Of a DNA stretch of 29,946 bases, positions 8,276-18,000 are shown one piece after another. The notes beneath the pieces are model-generated. The model was not told the origin of the DNA. It saw only the letters and a program-made list of their open reading frames with translations, and made no database searches. Positions within the stretch are counted from its first letter, which is position 1; the number at the start of each line of letters is the position of its first letter. Position numbers and translations under genes: made by a program. Source of the DNA: JANQRV01 sp964533785 (lineage in GTDB: Bacteria; Bacteroidota; Bacteroidia; Chitinophagales; Saprospiraceae); contig CAZHNG010000026.1 in assembly GCA_964533785.1 (NCBI GenBank), positions 1 to 29,946 of the forward strand. Direction: 5' to 3'.

Positions 8276-9880
8276 CTAGTAAAGCTTATTTTCCAACCAA
8301 ACTAGAGCGCCACCCTCTCTCTGCCATTTGATCAATTGCTGAAACATATCCTTTTCGGCCATGACATTGGTATTGGCGCCAATTACTACGTCGGTGTCAC
8401 CATCGCCGTCAATATCACTGGCATCCATACTTATCCAGCTACTGGTTTTTGCCTCTGCAAAACTGTAGGCCTGAAAGCCGGAGCCTAGGTTTTCAAAATA
8501 CAAAAAGCCTTCCTGTGGCATGCCCGTAACAAAGGCGAAAAAGCCAACTGCGGCAATATCAAGGTCTCCGTCCTGATCAAAATCGACAGTACGGGCTCTG
8601 TAAGTTCCTTGTTGCGGCAAAAACCATTGTTCCCGGAATGCCCCCGATCCATCATTAGCAAAAAGACGGATGCCATGAAATGCTTTCGGAGGGGTACCGA
8701 AATCTCCGCTATCTCCGTTGGTATACAAAATATCTTCATCGCCATCCTGATCAAAATCAACCAGTTCAAAGAAAGTAGAACCATAGGTAGGCGAGAATTG
8801 AAGCAATTTTTTTTCTGAAAAAACACCCTTGCCTTGGTTGGTATATAAGTAGAGGGCTTCAGACCCTTGTGCTACCAGAGCGTAAATATCAGGCAAACCA
8901 TCTTTATTTACATCCCGGATAACGCTGTGAATAGCTCCGGGCCGGGAATGGACAACCATTTTTTGCTGTCCTTTAGGCGTACTCAAATACAAATGTAAGC
9001 CCCCCAATTCCTTACCAAATTCACAAACTAACCAGTCTTTACGCTGGTCATTATTGAAATCCTGATATTTAACATCTACCGGGCGTTCTTGCTGGTCCAG
9101 TACGGTTTGAATGACCTCTTCTCCTGGTTCAGCGGTAAAGGAAAACCGGCCAACACTTCCGGTGGGATTATCACTCCCGACAAATGAACCGATAAAAGAT
9201 AACATCCATTCTTCTCCGTCTTGAAAGGCACTGACCAGAGGGGAAGGAATTTCGTGTTTCATTGACTCTTCACCCTCAGTATTAATGACCAGTAAGGTAT
9301 TGTCACCACTGATCAAACTATTACCTACCATAATCTTCCGGTCACCCAGGATCTTGACAAAAGATACGCCGTGCGGTCCAGTCTTCCAGGGGATTTTATG
9401 GACTATGAATTGGTCCAACTTGGAATTGATGTTTAATCGATTATCGACAACTGGCTGACGGGGAGATTCGTTCAGGTAAAAATTCCAGATCTTCGACCAG
9501 GTGTTTAAGTCAATCGTGGGTTGTGCCGGAAAAACCCCCGCTGAATCTAAACGAGCTTTTGCGGTCTCATTCAAATTATCTTCAAATACTAGATTAGTTG
9601 CTCTCAAGCCAAAATATTTGGCCATGCTGGGAAGCAACTTTTCCTGCCAATATGGTTTCGGAAAAACATCCGGTTCTATGTAGATATGACAACCCGTGCA
9701 ATGTGTTTGGGCCAGGCTTTTTCCCTCGGCTATTTCATCATCAGACATTTCAGGAATATTGTTAGGGAAAAGGTCTGCTCTAGACAGTTCTACTGAAGAT
9801 ACAGAACCATTACTGTTACTGCAATCCAATAAAATCAACCACCAAAACGTGATAAATAACAAAACTCTAATTCTGAGCAT
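8276..9880 (-). CDS. Lipoprotein with heme-c motif and FG-GAP/VCBS repeats
   Basis: This 534-residue outer-surface lipoprotein combines one c-type cytochrome motif with a beta-propeller-like FG-GAP/VCBS domain. Residues 1-19 form a lipoprotein signal with lipobox LLDC (Cys20). CTGCH at 61-65 is a heme-c site, and Met86 is one candidate sixth ligand. Five acidic calcium-type loops follow at 274-282, 323-331, 375-383, 433-441 and 489-497, for example DFDQDGDED and DIDGDGDTD. The heme domain is very short, and residues 66-140 have no motif I recognise. It may be a surface redox or polymer-binding protein. A well-formed promoter lies 25 bp upstream, so it is probably transcribed apart from the CHU_C gene. 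Domain content is certain and function unknown. Confidence 0.87.
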   Translation of the reverse strand: MLRIRVLLFITFWWLILLDCSNSNGSVSSVELSRADLFPNNIPEMSDDEIAEGKSLAQTHCTGCHIYIEPDVFPKPYWQEKLLPSMAKYFGLRATNLVFEDNLNETAKARLDSAGVFPAQPTIDLNTWSKIWNFYLNESPRQPVVDNRLNINSKLDQFIVHKIPWKTGPHGVSFVKILGDRKIMVGNSLISGDNTLLVINTEGEESMKHEIPSPLVSAFQDGEEWMLSFIGSFVGSDNPTGSVGRFSFTAEPGEEVIQTVLDQQERPVDVKYQDFNNDQRKDWLVCEFGKELGGLHLYLSTPKGQQKMVVHSRPGAIHSVIRDVNKDGLPDIYALVAQGSEALYLYTNQGKGVFSEKKLLQFSPTYGSTFFELVDFDQDGDEDILYTNGDSGDFGTPPKAFHGIRLFANDGSGAFREQWFLPQQGTYRARTVDFDQDGDLDIAAVGFFAFVTGMPQEGFLYFENLGSGFQAYSFAEAKTSSWISMDASDIDGDGDTDVVIGANTNVMAEKDMFQQLIKWQREGGALVWLENKLY

Positions 9881-9904
9881 ACATCAACTGTTTCTAATAT
9901 TCTA

Positions 9905-9935
9905 CAAACCTATACACAAATTCATGGAAACCAAA
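9905..9935 (-). promoter_or_regulatory. Bacteroidota-type promoter (TTTG-N19-TAGGTTTG)
   Basis: On the - strand, TTTG (9935-9932), a 19-nt spacer and TAGGTTTG (9912-9905) match the primary-sigma consensus of Bacteroidota (TTTG at -33, TAnnTTTG at -7). The predicted start of transcription falls near 9898, giving a leader of about 18 nt before the ATG at 9880. This is the best promoter match I found in the window. Confidence 0.75.
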
Positions 9936-9952
9936 TAATCTGAAAGATGGAG

Positions 9953-11215
9953 TTATTTTATCAAAAGGACTGTTCCTGTTTTAGATAGCGTGGTCCTTAC
10001 ACCTAGTTTTGTAGTTTCATAAGAGATGGTCCACAGGTAAATTCCCTCCGCCAATGAATGACCATTGACTTTTCCATTCCAGCTCAATAAGGGGTCACGG
10101 CTTTCAAAAACCTGATTTCCCCACCGATCAAAAATAGTAAATAAAAAGTTGGAAACGCTTGATCTTTCTCTTTCAAAAAAAGCAGATAATTCGTCATTCG
10201 AGCCATCGCCATTTGGAGAAAAAGCATTAGGAATATAAATTTTGGGTTCACAGTTTTCCGTTTTAACATCAAGAAAATAAGGTATAATTCCACATTCAGA
10301 AATCATTTCAATAGAATAACGTCCAGGTTCCGTCAGCGTTCTGGTCATTCCCTCATATCCACCTTCCCATATAATTGCGGAATTTTCTAAAAGAAAAGGA
10401 TTAACGATTTCCTCAAGGTCTACTACTATGGGTTCTCCCTCACAAAACTGTATTTCCTCCTCAAAGATCTGTTGCAAAGGTGTGAGAGATACTTGATCCA
10501 AATGATAGTAAAAGGAATGAAAAACACCGCTATTGATGTTTTGAGTGCAGGGCGGCAATTCGCCGAAGGTTCCGAGCGGCATAATAATAGCCAGGTATTG
10601 TTCTCCGCCGTCGGCAATGAAACAACCTGATACGATCGTCCAGTCACTCGCCTGGTTGCTTTGCAGTGCTAAGGAACTGATATCAGCCACCAGCTTGCCG
10701 GAAGCAGCGGCAGTCCCGGTCGCAAAATCATTGGTGACGGTGATGCTATCTGTACTGGTATAAATATCAATATGTTTGTCAGGATTGAGGTCACAATTGG
10801 AAAAATCGCCCGAAAGCCCTTCAAAAAAGCCCCGGTTGCGAATAGCCATTTCAATAAAATACACTTGGCCGGCGATCAGGGGCTCCCTTAATTTGGTGGC
10901 GATCCCTTCGGAAACGTAGGTGCCATTAGAATTCCACCGGCTGGATAATCCCGCAAAACCTTCTCCATCGTATGCTTCCAGGGAACTATCCCAGAAATAA
11001 ACTTCTGTTTCATCATACTCACATCCATTTCTAAATAGATCAGGCGAAGCTTCTATTGGATACCAGGAATCGTTATTTTCGAACCCTTTGTCCGGATCAA
11101 AGCAGTTATTATTGATAAAAGCTTCAAAACCTCCGTCAGACAAAAGGTTCTGTGCCTGGCTATAATACTGGCCGCAAAGAAAAAAAACCGTAAGTAGCGG
11201 TAAAAAACAATTCAT
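9953..11215 (-). CDS. Secreted protein with CHU_C (T9SS type B) domain
   Basis: This 420-residue exported protein has a signal peptide (1-21, ending SQAQ). An N-terminal domain (about 22-245) opens NLLSDGGFEAF and has several Cys and aromatic residues in a jelly-roll-like pattern, like carbohydrate-binding or adhesive modules. A short Ig-like segment follows (about 250-320). The C-terminal module from 325 is diagnostic: IPNAFSPNGDGSND at 328-341, FDRWGNQVFES (362-372), WNGKVNG and EGIYLWTISY. This is the gliding-motility-associated CHU_C sorting domain of type IX secretion. The gene follows the CRTAC1 gene by 13 bp, so the two are probably co-transcribed. Ligand is unknown. Secretion route is confident. 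Confidence 0.88.
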   Translation of the reverse strand: MNCFLPLLTVFFLCGQYYSQAQNLLSDGGFEAFINNNCFDPDKGFENNDSWYPIEASPDLFRNGCEYDETEVYFWDSSLEAYDGEGFAGLSSRWNSNGTYVSEGIATKLREPLIAGQVYFIEMAIRNRGFFEGLSGDFSNCDLNPDKHIDIYTSTDSITVTNDFATGTAAASGKLVADISSLALQSNQASDWTIVSGCFIADGGEQYLAIIMPLGTFGELPPCTQNINSGVFHSFYYHLDQVSLTPLQQIFEEEIQFCEGEPIVVDLEEIVNPFLLENSAIIWEGGYEGMTRTLTEPGRYSIEMISECGIIPYFLDVKTENCEPKIYIPNAFSPNGDGSNDELSAFFERERSSVSNFLFTIFDRWGNQVFESRDPLLSWNGKVNGHSLAEGIYLWTISYETTKLGVRTTLSKTGTVLLIK

Positions 11216-11228
11216 TTGAAAGCCGGCA

Positions 11229-13127
11229 TTAGTATTTGATTACCTTTTTAGCCATGGTGTTTTTTCCATTGGTCAACCGGACAAAATATACTCCGGGTGA
11301 AAGAGTCTGGGAAGGGTTCCATCTGAAAAAACCAGTGTTGATGGGTTGTGAATAATTGGCGATAGTAGCCAATATTCTACCCTGTGTATCTATCAAATCG
11401 ATCATAGCTGGTGCTGAATTGCTTTGTTCAAACTCTATGAACAACTCTTCTTCCAGTACAGTAGGGAATACATTCAATTTATCATCAGAAAAACCGGATT
11501 CTGAATTTGGCGCTTCTTGAATAACTATCTTTTGGTTAACTGCTACATTAGTAATGGTTTGCGTATTGCCGCCCACCCATTTCACCGTAATCGATTCGAT
11601 GGTTGTTGCTTCGCCCAAACCAAAATGGGCAATAGTAGTGTTTTGTGATAAATGACTGGATCCTCCATCGATTTCCCTAATGAGCAATTTACCGTCGACC
11701 ATTGCTTCTACTCTGGAACCTATACCGTTTTTATCGGCTTGAACACCAGCTAATTCTACTTGTAGCCAGTTGCCATTGCCATTGTCGTTGCGGTATAATA
11801 AAGACCTGGTTTCTGGTAAGGAGCTTATCGGGTCTCGGGGCTTCTGGTTCACAACAAAAAGATCCAGGTCGCCATCTTTATCGTAATCAAAAACGGCTGC
11901 TCCTCTTCCTATTTGTACATCATCCAGACCATAACGAACAGAAAAATCGACAAATAATTCATCAAAGCGTTCGAAAAATAGATTAGGGTTGATCCTGGTG
12001 GTGGGGTTTAAGGCGCCGTTACAAACGAAGAGGTCTTCGTCGGTATCGTGGTCAAAATCGAAGAAAATGGCTCCCCAGCTAATGGGTACGCTGTTATAAT
12101 CCGGATGTTGCAGAGTAGGTAGTCCTAATCCGGATACGATGGACCTATCCAGGAAGGGTTGTCCTTCAGTTTGGTTTTCGGTGAAAAGGCTGGCACCCAG
12201 GTTAGTAACGTAGTAGTCCATCCAACCATCGTTATTATAATCCGTACGCGCAATTCCCATGGCGTTCATGCCGTAGTTCCAGGCTAGGTTCAAGGCACGG
12301 TTTTGCAGCTTTCGCTCCGGAAAATCATTGCGCAGGAGAACGTTAGGCTCGTCTCGGAAACCGAAATCATTGGCGATGAACAAATCCAAGTCGCTATCAT
12401 TATCAAAATCAGTGAATAAACCACCAAAACCATAGCCAAAATGGTTCATTCCGTAAAGTTCACCCACCTCAATGTACTGGGTTCCGCCAACATTTAAGAA
12501 CAAATAATCCCGAGCAGAAGAAAAGCTGTTCACGATCGTATTTTCATTATAAATGGAAATATTAATGGGTGCCGAGGAAAAGTAATTGGAAATATACAGA
12601 TCAGGATAGCCGTCGGCATTAATGTCACCGAAAGAAGCGCCCTGACTGTTGGTTCGGAGATCTTCCAGCCCCCAACTCTTGGTGATTTCAGTGAAAGTGC
12701 CGTTTCCGTTATTAAGGTAGAGTAAGTTTGGAGCAGGAGAGCGAATTTCGCCTAAATCGTTCATAGTAGTAACGACGATGTCCTTATATCCGTCCCGGTT
12801 GATGTCAGCGGCACTAACACCTTGGGTGTAAACTTCCGTGGTCCTGTCGAAGCCCGCTTGCTGAAAAACATTGGTAAAAGTACCGTCGCCCATATTTTTG
12901 AATAAGGCATCATTGGCTTTGCCACCGGTAATGTATAGGTCTTCCCATCCATCGTTATCAAAATCCAGGACAGCAACACCACCGCCAAAAGTGGCCAGGT
13001 CTACTTCAAACGCATGGTTGATTCCTGCATCTTTCGAAACTTCAGTGAAATTGACCGCATCTTGGGCCGGTAATACCAATGGTGAATAAATGAATACGGC
13101 AAAAGCCATGAGGAACGATCGTTTCAT
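11229..13127 (-). CDS. CRTAC1-type FG-GAP/ASPIC-UnbV protein with T9SS type A tail
   Basis: This 632-residue secreted protein has a signal peptide (1-21, ending LPAQ). It then carries seven acidic FG-GAP/VCBS calcium loops beginning near residue 55 (DFDNDGWED, DINRDGYKD, DINADGYPD, DFDNDSDLD, DYNNDGWMD, DFDHDTDED, DYDKDGDLD). An ASPIC/UnbV domain spans about 451-540 (GIGSRVEAMVDGKL, HFGLGEA). The last 82 residues are a type A T9SS sorting domain (LNVFPTVLEEELF, PGVYFVRLTNG, KKVIKY). I chose the ATG at 13127 over a TTG two codons earlier. Proteins of this architecture often sit next to SusC/SusD in Bacteroidota, as here. A terminator hairpin separates it from susD, so read-through or a separate promoter is needed. 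Role is probably surface binding, and the ligand is unknown. Confidence 0.9.
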   Translation of the reverse strand: MKRSFLMAFAVFIYSPLVLPAQDAVNFTEVSKDAGINHAFEVDLATFGGGVAVLDFDNDGWEDLYITGGKANDALFKNMGDGTFTNVFQQAGFDRTTEVYTQGVSAADINRDGYKDIVVTTMNDLGEIRSPAPNLLYLNNGNGTFTEITKSWGLEDLRTNSQGASFGDINADGYPDLYISNYFSSAPINISIYNENTIVNSFSSARDYLFLNVGGTQYIEVGELYGMNHFGYGFGGLFTDFDNDSDLDLFIANDFGFRDEPNVLLRNDFPERKLQNRALNLAWNYGMNAMGIARTDYNNDGWMDYYVTNLGASLFTENQTEGQPFLDRSIVSGLGLPTLQHPDYNSVPISWGAIFFDFDHDTDEDLFVCNGALNPTTRINPNLFFERFDELFVDFSVRYGLDDVQIGRGAAVFDYDKDGDLDLFVVNQKPRDPISSLPETRSLLYRNDNGNGNWLQVELAGVQADKNGIGSRVEAMVDGKLLIREIDGGSSHLSQNTTIAHFGLGEATTIESITVKWVGGNTQTITNVAVNQKIVIQEAPNSESGFSDDKLNVFPTVLEEELFIEFEQSNSAPAMIDLIDTQGRILATIANYSQPINTGFFRWNPSQTLSPGVYFVRLTNGKNTMAKKVIKY

Positions 13128-13140
13128 AATCAAGTGTTTT

Positions 13141-13181
13141 TACAAAAACGGCTTACTATCTTGTGTAGTAAGCCGTTTTGT
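13141..13181 (-). terminator. Strong hairpin terminator after susD
   Basis: TACAAAAACGGCTTACTA and TAGTAAGCCGTTTTGTA pair over about 17 bp with a single-base bulge and a 6-nt loop. On the - strand the stem is followed by TTTTTGT, so it fits an intrinsic terminator for susD, 36 bp after its stop codon. It also lies 14 bp before the CRTAC1 start, so it could partly insulate that gene. Confidence 0.8.
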
Positions 13182-13217
13182 AATAGAATATGCTATTTTA
13201 TTTAAATCCACCGGCTA

Positions 13218-14786
13218 TTAAAAGCCCGGGTTCTGCGTCAGATTCGGGTTCAAGTCAATTTCTTTTTGAGGAACCGGGAATAAGTTGTGAGTTGGCTCGA
13301 TGAAAACCCGAGCATCCAATGATTCTCCAAATAAAGTAACCGTTGGGATTACCTCAGCGGCATCTCCCCAGCGGATCAGGTCAAAATAACGAGTTCCTTC
13401 CCATGGAAATTCGACGTGACGTTCGTGCTTGATCTCTTCCCTCATCTCATCCTGAGTTAAACCTTCGGGGAAAGGAGGCATTCCAGCTCTGGCCCTGATC
13501 TGATTGACCGCATCGTATACTTCCGGGGTAGGCCCGTTCATTTCATTCATTGCTTCAGCGTACATCATCAGGATATCGGCGTAGCGGAACAGGATGACGT
13601 TGGTTTCATTACAGGAACAACCGTTTTCTCCGATCAAAGCATCTTCATCGACCCACTTCCGAACTGCATAGAAGGGAGAAAAACCGGATAGTGCTTCGCT
13701 GTAAACTTCGCCCCGCCAGGTAGAAACACCAGGAATGAATAAATTGGCATACATACGAGGATCTCTACTTATGTATGGATTCTCCGGATCATACAAAGGT
13801 GATTCATCGATTGATAAACCATCCGTCATGTAGAAAGAATTTGCAAGCTGATCAGTAGGAGTAATAGATCCCCAGCCATTACCAGGAGTACCTTCAGGAC
13901 CAGGTGCTAATGCTACTTGCATGAAGTTTCCTTCTCCTTGTGTTCCCTCTACATATTGGATATCAAACAACACTTCTTTATTGTTTTCATTATCCGGACT
14001 GAAAACATCCAGGTAATTTTCCTCTAAACCAATAAGATCCGGGTTGGCGGCAGATAAGTCCATTAATTTCTGAGCTTCAGCGGCAGCGCCGGCATAATCG
14101 TTATTATAAAGCTTAAGCCTGGTCTTAACTGCAATAGCAGCCTGCTTAGTTGGCCGGCCAACATCTCCATTAAATGGGGTCAAATCAAGATTTTGCTCTG
14201 CAAAGTCCAAATCATCATAGATGGCTGACAAAACTTCAGACTTTGGATTTCTAGTTACTCCCAAAGCGTCATCTCTGGATAAAACGGTTAAAACCAAAGG
14301 CACATCTCCGAATAGGTTGGTCAATTCTTGATAAATCAACCCTCTGAGGAAACGAACTTCTGCAATAATGGCAGTTTCAGTCGCTGGATCCATTCCTACT
14401 TTACCGATATTTTCCAAAACAGAATTAGCACGGAAAATACCTTCGTAACCAAAATCCCATTTGGAGTTAATGATTCCTCCGGTAGTAGGGTTGTGTTCTC
14501 CTTTGGCAATAACTGAATATTGTTGTTCCCAAGGACAACAACCAACGCCGTTATCGGTCATGATATCGAAGTTTTGGTGCATCCAGTAGAAGGAGCCTCC
14601 CCAGATACTACCCTGAAAAACATCGTAGATACCATTAACGGCACGAATTACATCTTCTTGTGTTTCAAAAAAGCCATCTACACTACCTTGGTCAATAGGT
14701 GTTTTTTCTAAAAAGTCTTCTTGACAGGCTGTTAATCCAACTAACAGCAAGGCAATCATTATTAGTGATTTGCTATGAGGTTTCAT
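13218..14786 (-). CDS. susD: SusD/RagB-family nutrient-binding lipoprotein
   Basis: This 522-residue surface lipoprotein forms the lid and ligand-binding half of a SusCD importer. The signal ends in lipobox LTAC (Cys21), followed by the typical QEDFLEKTPIDQ. Family features are FFETQEDVIRAVNGIYD, RFLRGLIYQELTNLFGDVPLV in the TPR region, FRYADILMMYAEAMNE, RHVEFPWEGTRYFDLIRWG and a C-terminus reading LFPVPQKEIDLNPNLTQNPGF. I chose the ATG at 14786, which places the lipobox correctly. A TTG frame extends 16 codons further without homology. It follows susC on the same strand with an unusually large 236-bp spacer holding a nested hairpin. No glycosidase is adjacent, so the ligand is unknown. Confidence 0.94.
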   Translation of the reverse strand: MKPHSKSLIMIALLLVGLTACQEDFLEKTPIDQGSVDGFFETQEDVIRAVNGIYDVFQGSIWGGSFYWMHQNFDIMTDNGVGCCPWEQQYSVIAKGEHNPTTGGIINSKWDFGYEGIFRANSVLENIGKVGMDPATETAIIAEVRFLRGLIYQELTNLFGDVPLVLTVLSRDDALGVTRNPKSEVLSAIYDDLDFAEQNLDLTPFNGDVGRPTKQAAIAVKTRLKLYNNDYAGAAAEAQKLMDLSAANPDLIGLEENYLDVFSPDNENNKEVLFDIQYVEGTQGEGNFMQVALAPGPEGTPGNGWGSITPTDQLANSFYMTDGLSIDESPLYDPENPYISRDPRMYANLFIPGVSTWRGEVYSEALSGFSPFYAVRKWVDEDALIGENGCSCNETNVILFRYADILMMYAEAMNEMNGPTPEVYDAVNQIRARAGMPPFPEGLTQDEMREEIKHERHVEFPWEGTRYFDLIRWGDAAEVIPTVTLFGESLDARVFIEPTHNLFPVPQKEIDLNPNLTQNPGF

Positions 14787-14913
14787 ATGAGCAATTATTT
14801 TAATTTGTTTTGGCGTGGTTGAAATTTGTTGCAATAATACGTTGTTAATCTTTTATTTAACAAAATTATATTGTCATCTCTCCGCCAGATTTATGAATAA
14901 AATAGATTCCAGA

Positions 14914-14927
14914 TCCCAGATGTGGGA
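14914..14927. repeat. Small hairpin in the susC-susD spacer
   Basis: TCCCA-GATG-TGGGA is a perfect 5-bp stem with a 4-nt loop. It is the second hairpin in the 236-bp spacer and lies between the large nested repeat and susD. Confidence 0.4.
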
Positions 14928-14949
14928 CTACAGAATGTGAGGGTGTGTC

Positions 14950-14994
14950 CTGATGTTTACAATCAGGACTTTATATCCTGATTGTAAACATCAG
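14950..14994 (-). promoter_or_regulatory. Nested inverted repeat between susC and susD
   Basis: Arms 14950-14968 and 14976-14994 are perfectly complementary over 19 bp around the 7-nt loop CTTTATA. Each arm is itself a small dyad: TCCTGAT-N7-ATCAGGA in the first and TCCTGAT-N7-ATCAGAA in the second. It lies 28 bp after the susC stop codon on the - strand. No T-run follows, so it is less likely a simple terminator than an mRNA-stabilising or attenuating element that sets the susC:susD ratio (inference). Confidence 0.7.
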
Positions 14995-15022
14995 AAGGGT
15001 GTGAATTTTTACGCAACAAGGG

Positions 15023-18000
15023 TTAGAATTTTAGATTAACACCAGCAGTGAATATTTTCAATTGCGGATAACCGGAAACCCCGTTGGTATTTCTTTCCGC
15101 ACGTTCGGGATCAAAACCGATGTAATCGGTAACCGTAAATAAGTTGGTTCCGTTCACGTAAACCCGCAAACTTTGGATGAAATTATCGTCAAACATAGTC
15201 TGTGGGAAGTTGTATCCGATCTGTAGGTTCTTCAAACGCAAATAACCTCTCTCTGTCACCCACCAGGAATGAGCGACGTTGTTGTTAACACCTCCTTGGG
15301 CAATTCTGATCTTTGGTAAGGAGGCATCTGGGTTGTCCGGTGTCCAGCGGTCTCTCCAGATGGTAGAAACTCCACCACTATTAGCAAATGGTGCATAGAA
15401 ACGAGAAGTTTCATAAGTCTGGGCATCGCCGACACCTTGTAAGATCGCGCTCACGTCAAAGCCTTTAAAGCTGAAGTTGGCGTTGATACCATAAATCCAG
15501 GTTGGATTATCTTGACCGAGAATCGTACGATCATCTACAGTGACAACTCCGTCGCCATTTACATCCCTGTACTGTAAGTCACCCGGAGTAGGTTGGCCGA
15601 AAGCGGACTGATCCGGTGCCGCATCAATTTCTGCCTGGCTTTGGAAAATACCAAGGGCTTCCAAACCGTAAAGTGCATTGATCGGTGCACCACGTTGAAT
15701 GATGAATGATCCCTGGATAACCCGGTCAGCATCTCCCGTAAGGCTTGGATCGATCTGCAGTACTTCACTTTCTACGTTGGTTACATTACCACCGATGGAG
15801 AAACTGAAATCACCGATATTTTCAGTGTAAGTTGCTGATAATTCCCATCCTCTGTTTTCAACCTCCGCAATATTCACCGTTGTCGGCGTTCTTACACCGG
15901 TAACTCCTGGGTTGTTTTGGTCGAACAGAATGTCTTCAGCATTACGAATGAAGTAGTCGGCCTCAATGCTCAATTTGCCGAACAGTGCCATATTCAAGCC
16001 GATGTCGATCTGGGTAGTGGTTTCCCAACGGATATCGGGATTACCCAAGGTAGTTTGGGCTGCGGCACCAACGATAGTTCCGCCAAAATTGTAGGCCGGG
16101 CTAAAGGAAATATTCGCCGCAAAAGGGTAATTACCGATCAACTGATTACCCAATTGTCCCCAGGAAGCCCTCAATTTCATGAAGTCGATTACTTTTGAAT
16201 CGGCTAAGAAAGACTCACGTGAGAGTACCCATCCCGCCGAAAAAGAAGGGAACGTAGCCCAGCGGTTATTGGCACCAAAACGAGAAGATCCATCCCGACG
16301 GACGTTAAATTCGAACAAGTACTTATCATCAAATATGTAATTCACCCGGCCGAAGAAAGAACGCAATGCCCAATCCTGTGCACCACCATAATTGGTGGCT
16401 GTTTCTGGGTTACCGGTACTAAGAGCAGGTAAAGAGTTGGAAGGAATTTCTAGACGAGATCCGCCAAAGAATTTTTCATCAAAACTTTCCTGGTTTACAC
16501 CTGCGATCACTTTCACATTATGCGGACCAAAAGTTTTTTCGTAAGTAGCTTGCAACCAGCTGGTTAGGTTTAAACTTTCTCTAAATTGATTTTCAAATCG
16601 ACGGTTTTCCAACCAGACCAACCCCAGATCGCCAGTTCTCCAATCGAAGGTTTCAAAGCGACGGTTGAAAAATTGATCTTCATCGCTTTGAAAATTCGCG
16701 GCGAAGGTTGCTCTAAGTTTAAGATTATCGATCGGTTCGTATTCTGCGTACAAATTTCCTAAAAACCGATTATCGGTAAGTACCCGGTTTAACGCTTGAA
16801 CTTCTGCCAGTATATTAGGTGTAGAAAGTTCAATGGCATCCAATGTTCTATCCCGGTCTGCCAATCTTCCTTGATCGTCATAGGCCGGGAAATTTGGTCC
16901 TAAACGAGTGGCACGCGCTAAAACACCTCCATCCTGATTTACATTATCCAAATTAGATTCCTGGCGGCTGAGATAGAAGCTACCTCCGATACCAAAACGA
17001 TCAGTCACTTCCGTATCAAGGTTCAAACGAGCATTATACCGCTGAGTTCCTTCGGTGAATTCTACGATACCTTCCTGGTCTAAATACCCTAATGAAATAT
17101 TGAAGTTTGTTTTTTCACTTCCTCCGCTTACGGATAGGTTATGTTGCTGAATGGAAGCATTGCGGAAAACTTCATCAAACCAATTGGTATTAGGGCCGTC
17201 ATTACGGTATTGGTTCACCACGTCGTCTGGATACAACGGAAGATTACCCGAGTTCATATCCGCTTCATTACGTAATTCCATGAATTCTGCAGAATTCCAG
17301 ATATAATCCGGTACGATTGCAGACTGTGTAAAACCGCCATAACCCGTGTAATTAAAAGTTGGTTTGGAATTACGCTTACCTCTTTTGGTCGTTACCAATA
17401 CTACTCCGTTAGCCGCCCTTGATCCGTAGATGGCCGCAGAAGCCGCATCTTTTAATACCGTAATGGACTCAATATCATTCGGATCCAGGTTGCCAAAAGG
17501 GGCTTCGATACCATCAACCAAAACGAGCGGATTAGCATTATTTAACGTACCAATACCCCGGATACGAATAGTTGCACCATCCTGTCCGGGCTCTCCGGAG
17601 GTCTGGTTTACCCAAACCCCGCTCACTTGCCCTTGTAAGCTTTGTGAGGCATTGGTGATCGGCCGGGCTTCCAGCGTTTTCGCAGAAACCACCCCTACCG
17701 AACCGGTAAGGTTTTCTTTCTTGGTACTTCCGTAACCAGTCACTACCACTTCTGATAATGCCGCTACGTCTGTTTCCATAACAATGCTGATGGTTGACCG
17801 GCCGTTGACAGCTTCTTCAGTAGTAGCATAGCCTGTATAGCTATACACCAGGGTGCCGTCGCTAGGTGCTTCAAGGGTATAATTACCATCAAGATCGGTG
17901 ACTGTACCCGTCGAGGTGCCCTTTACCAAAACACTCGCACCAATGAGTGGCAAGCCTTCTGCGTCAGATACATTCCCTGTGACGGTAATGTTCTGAGCAT

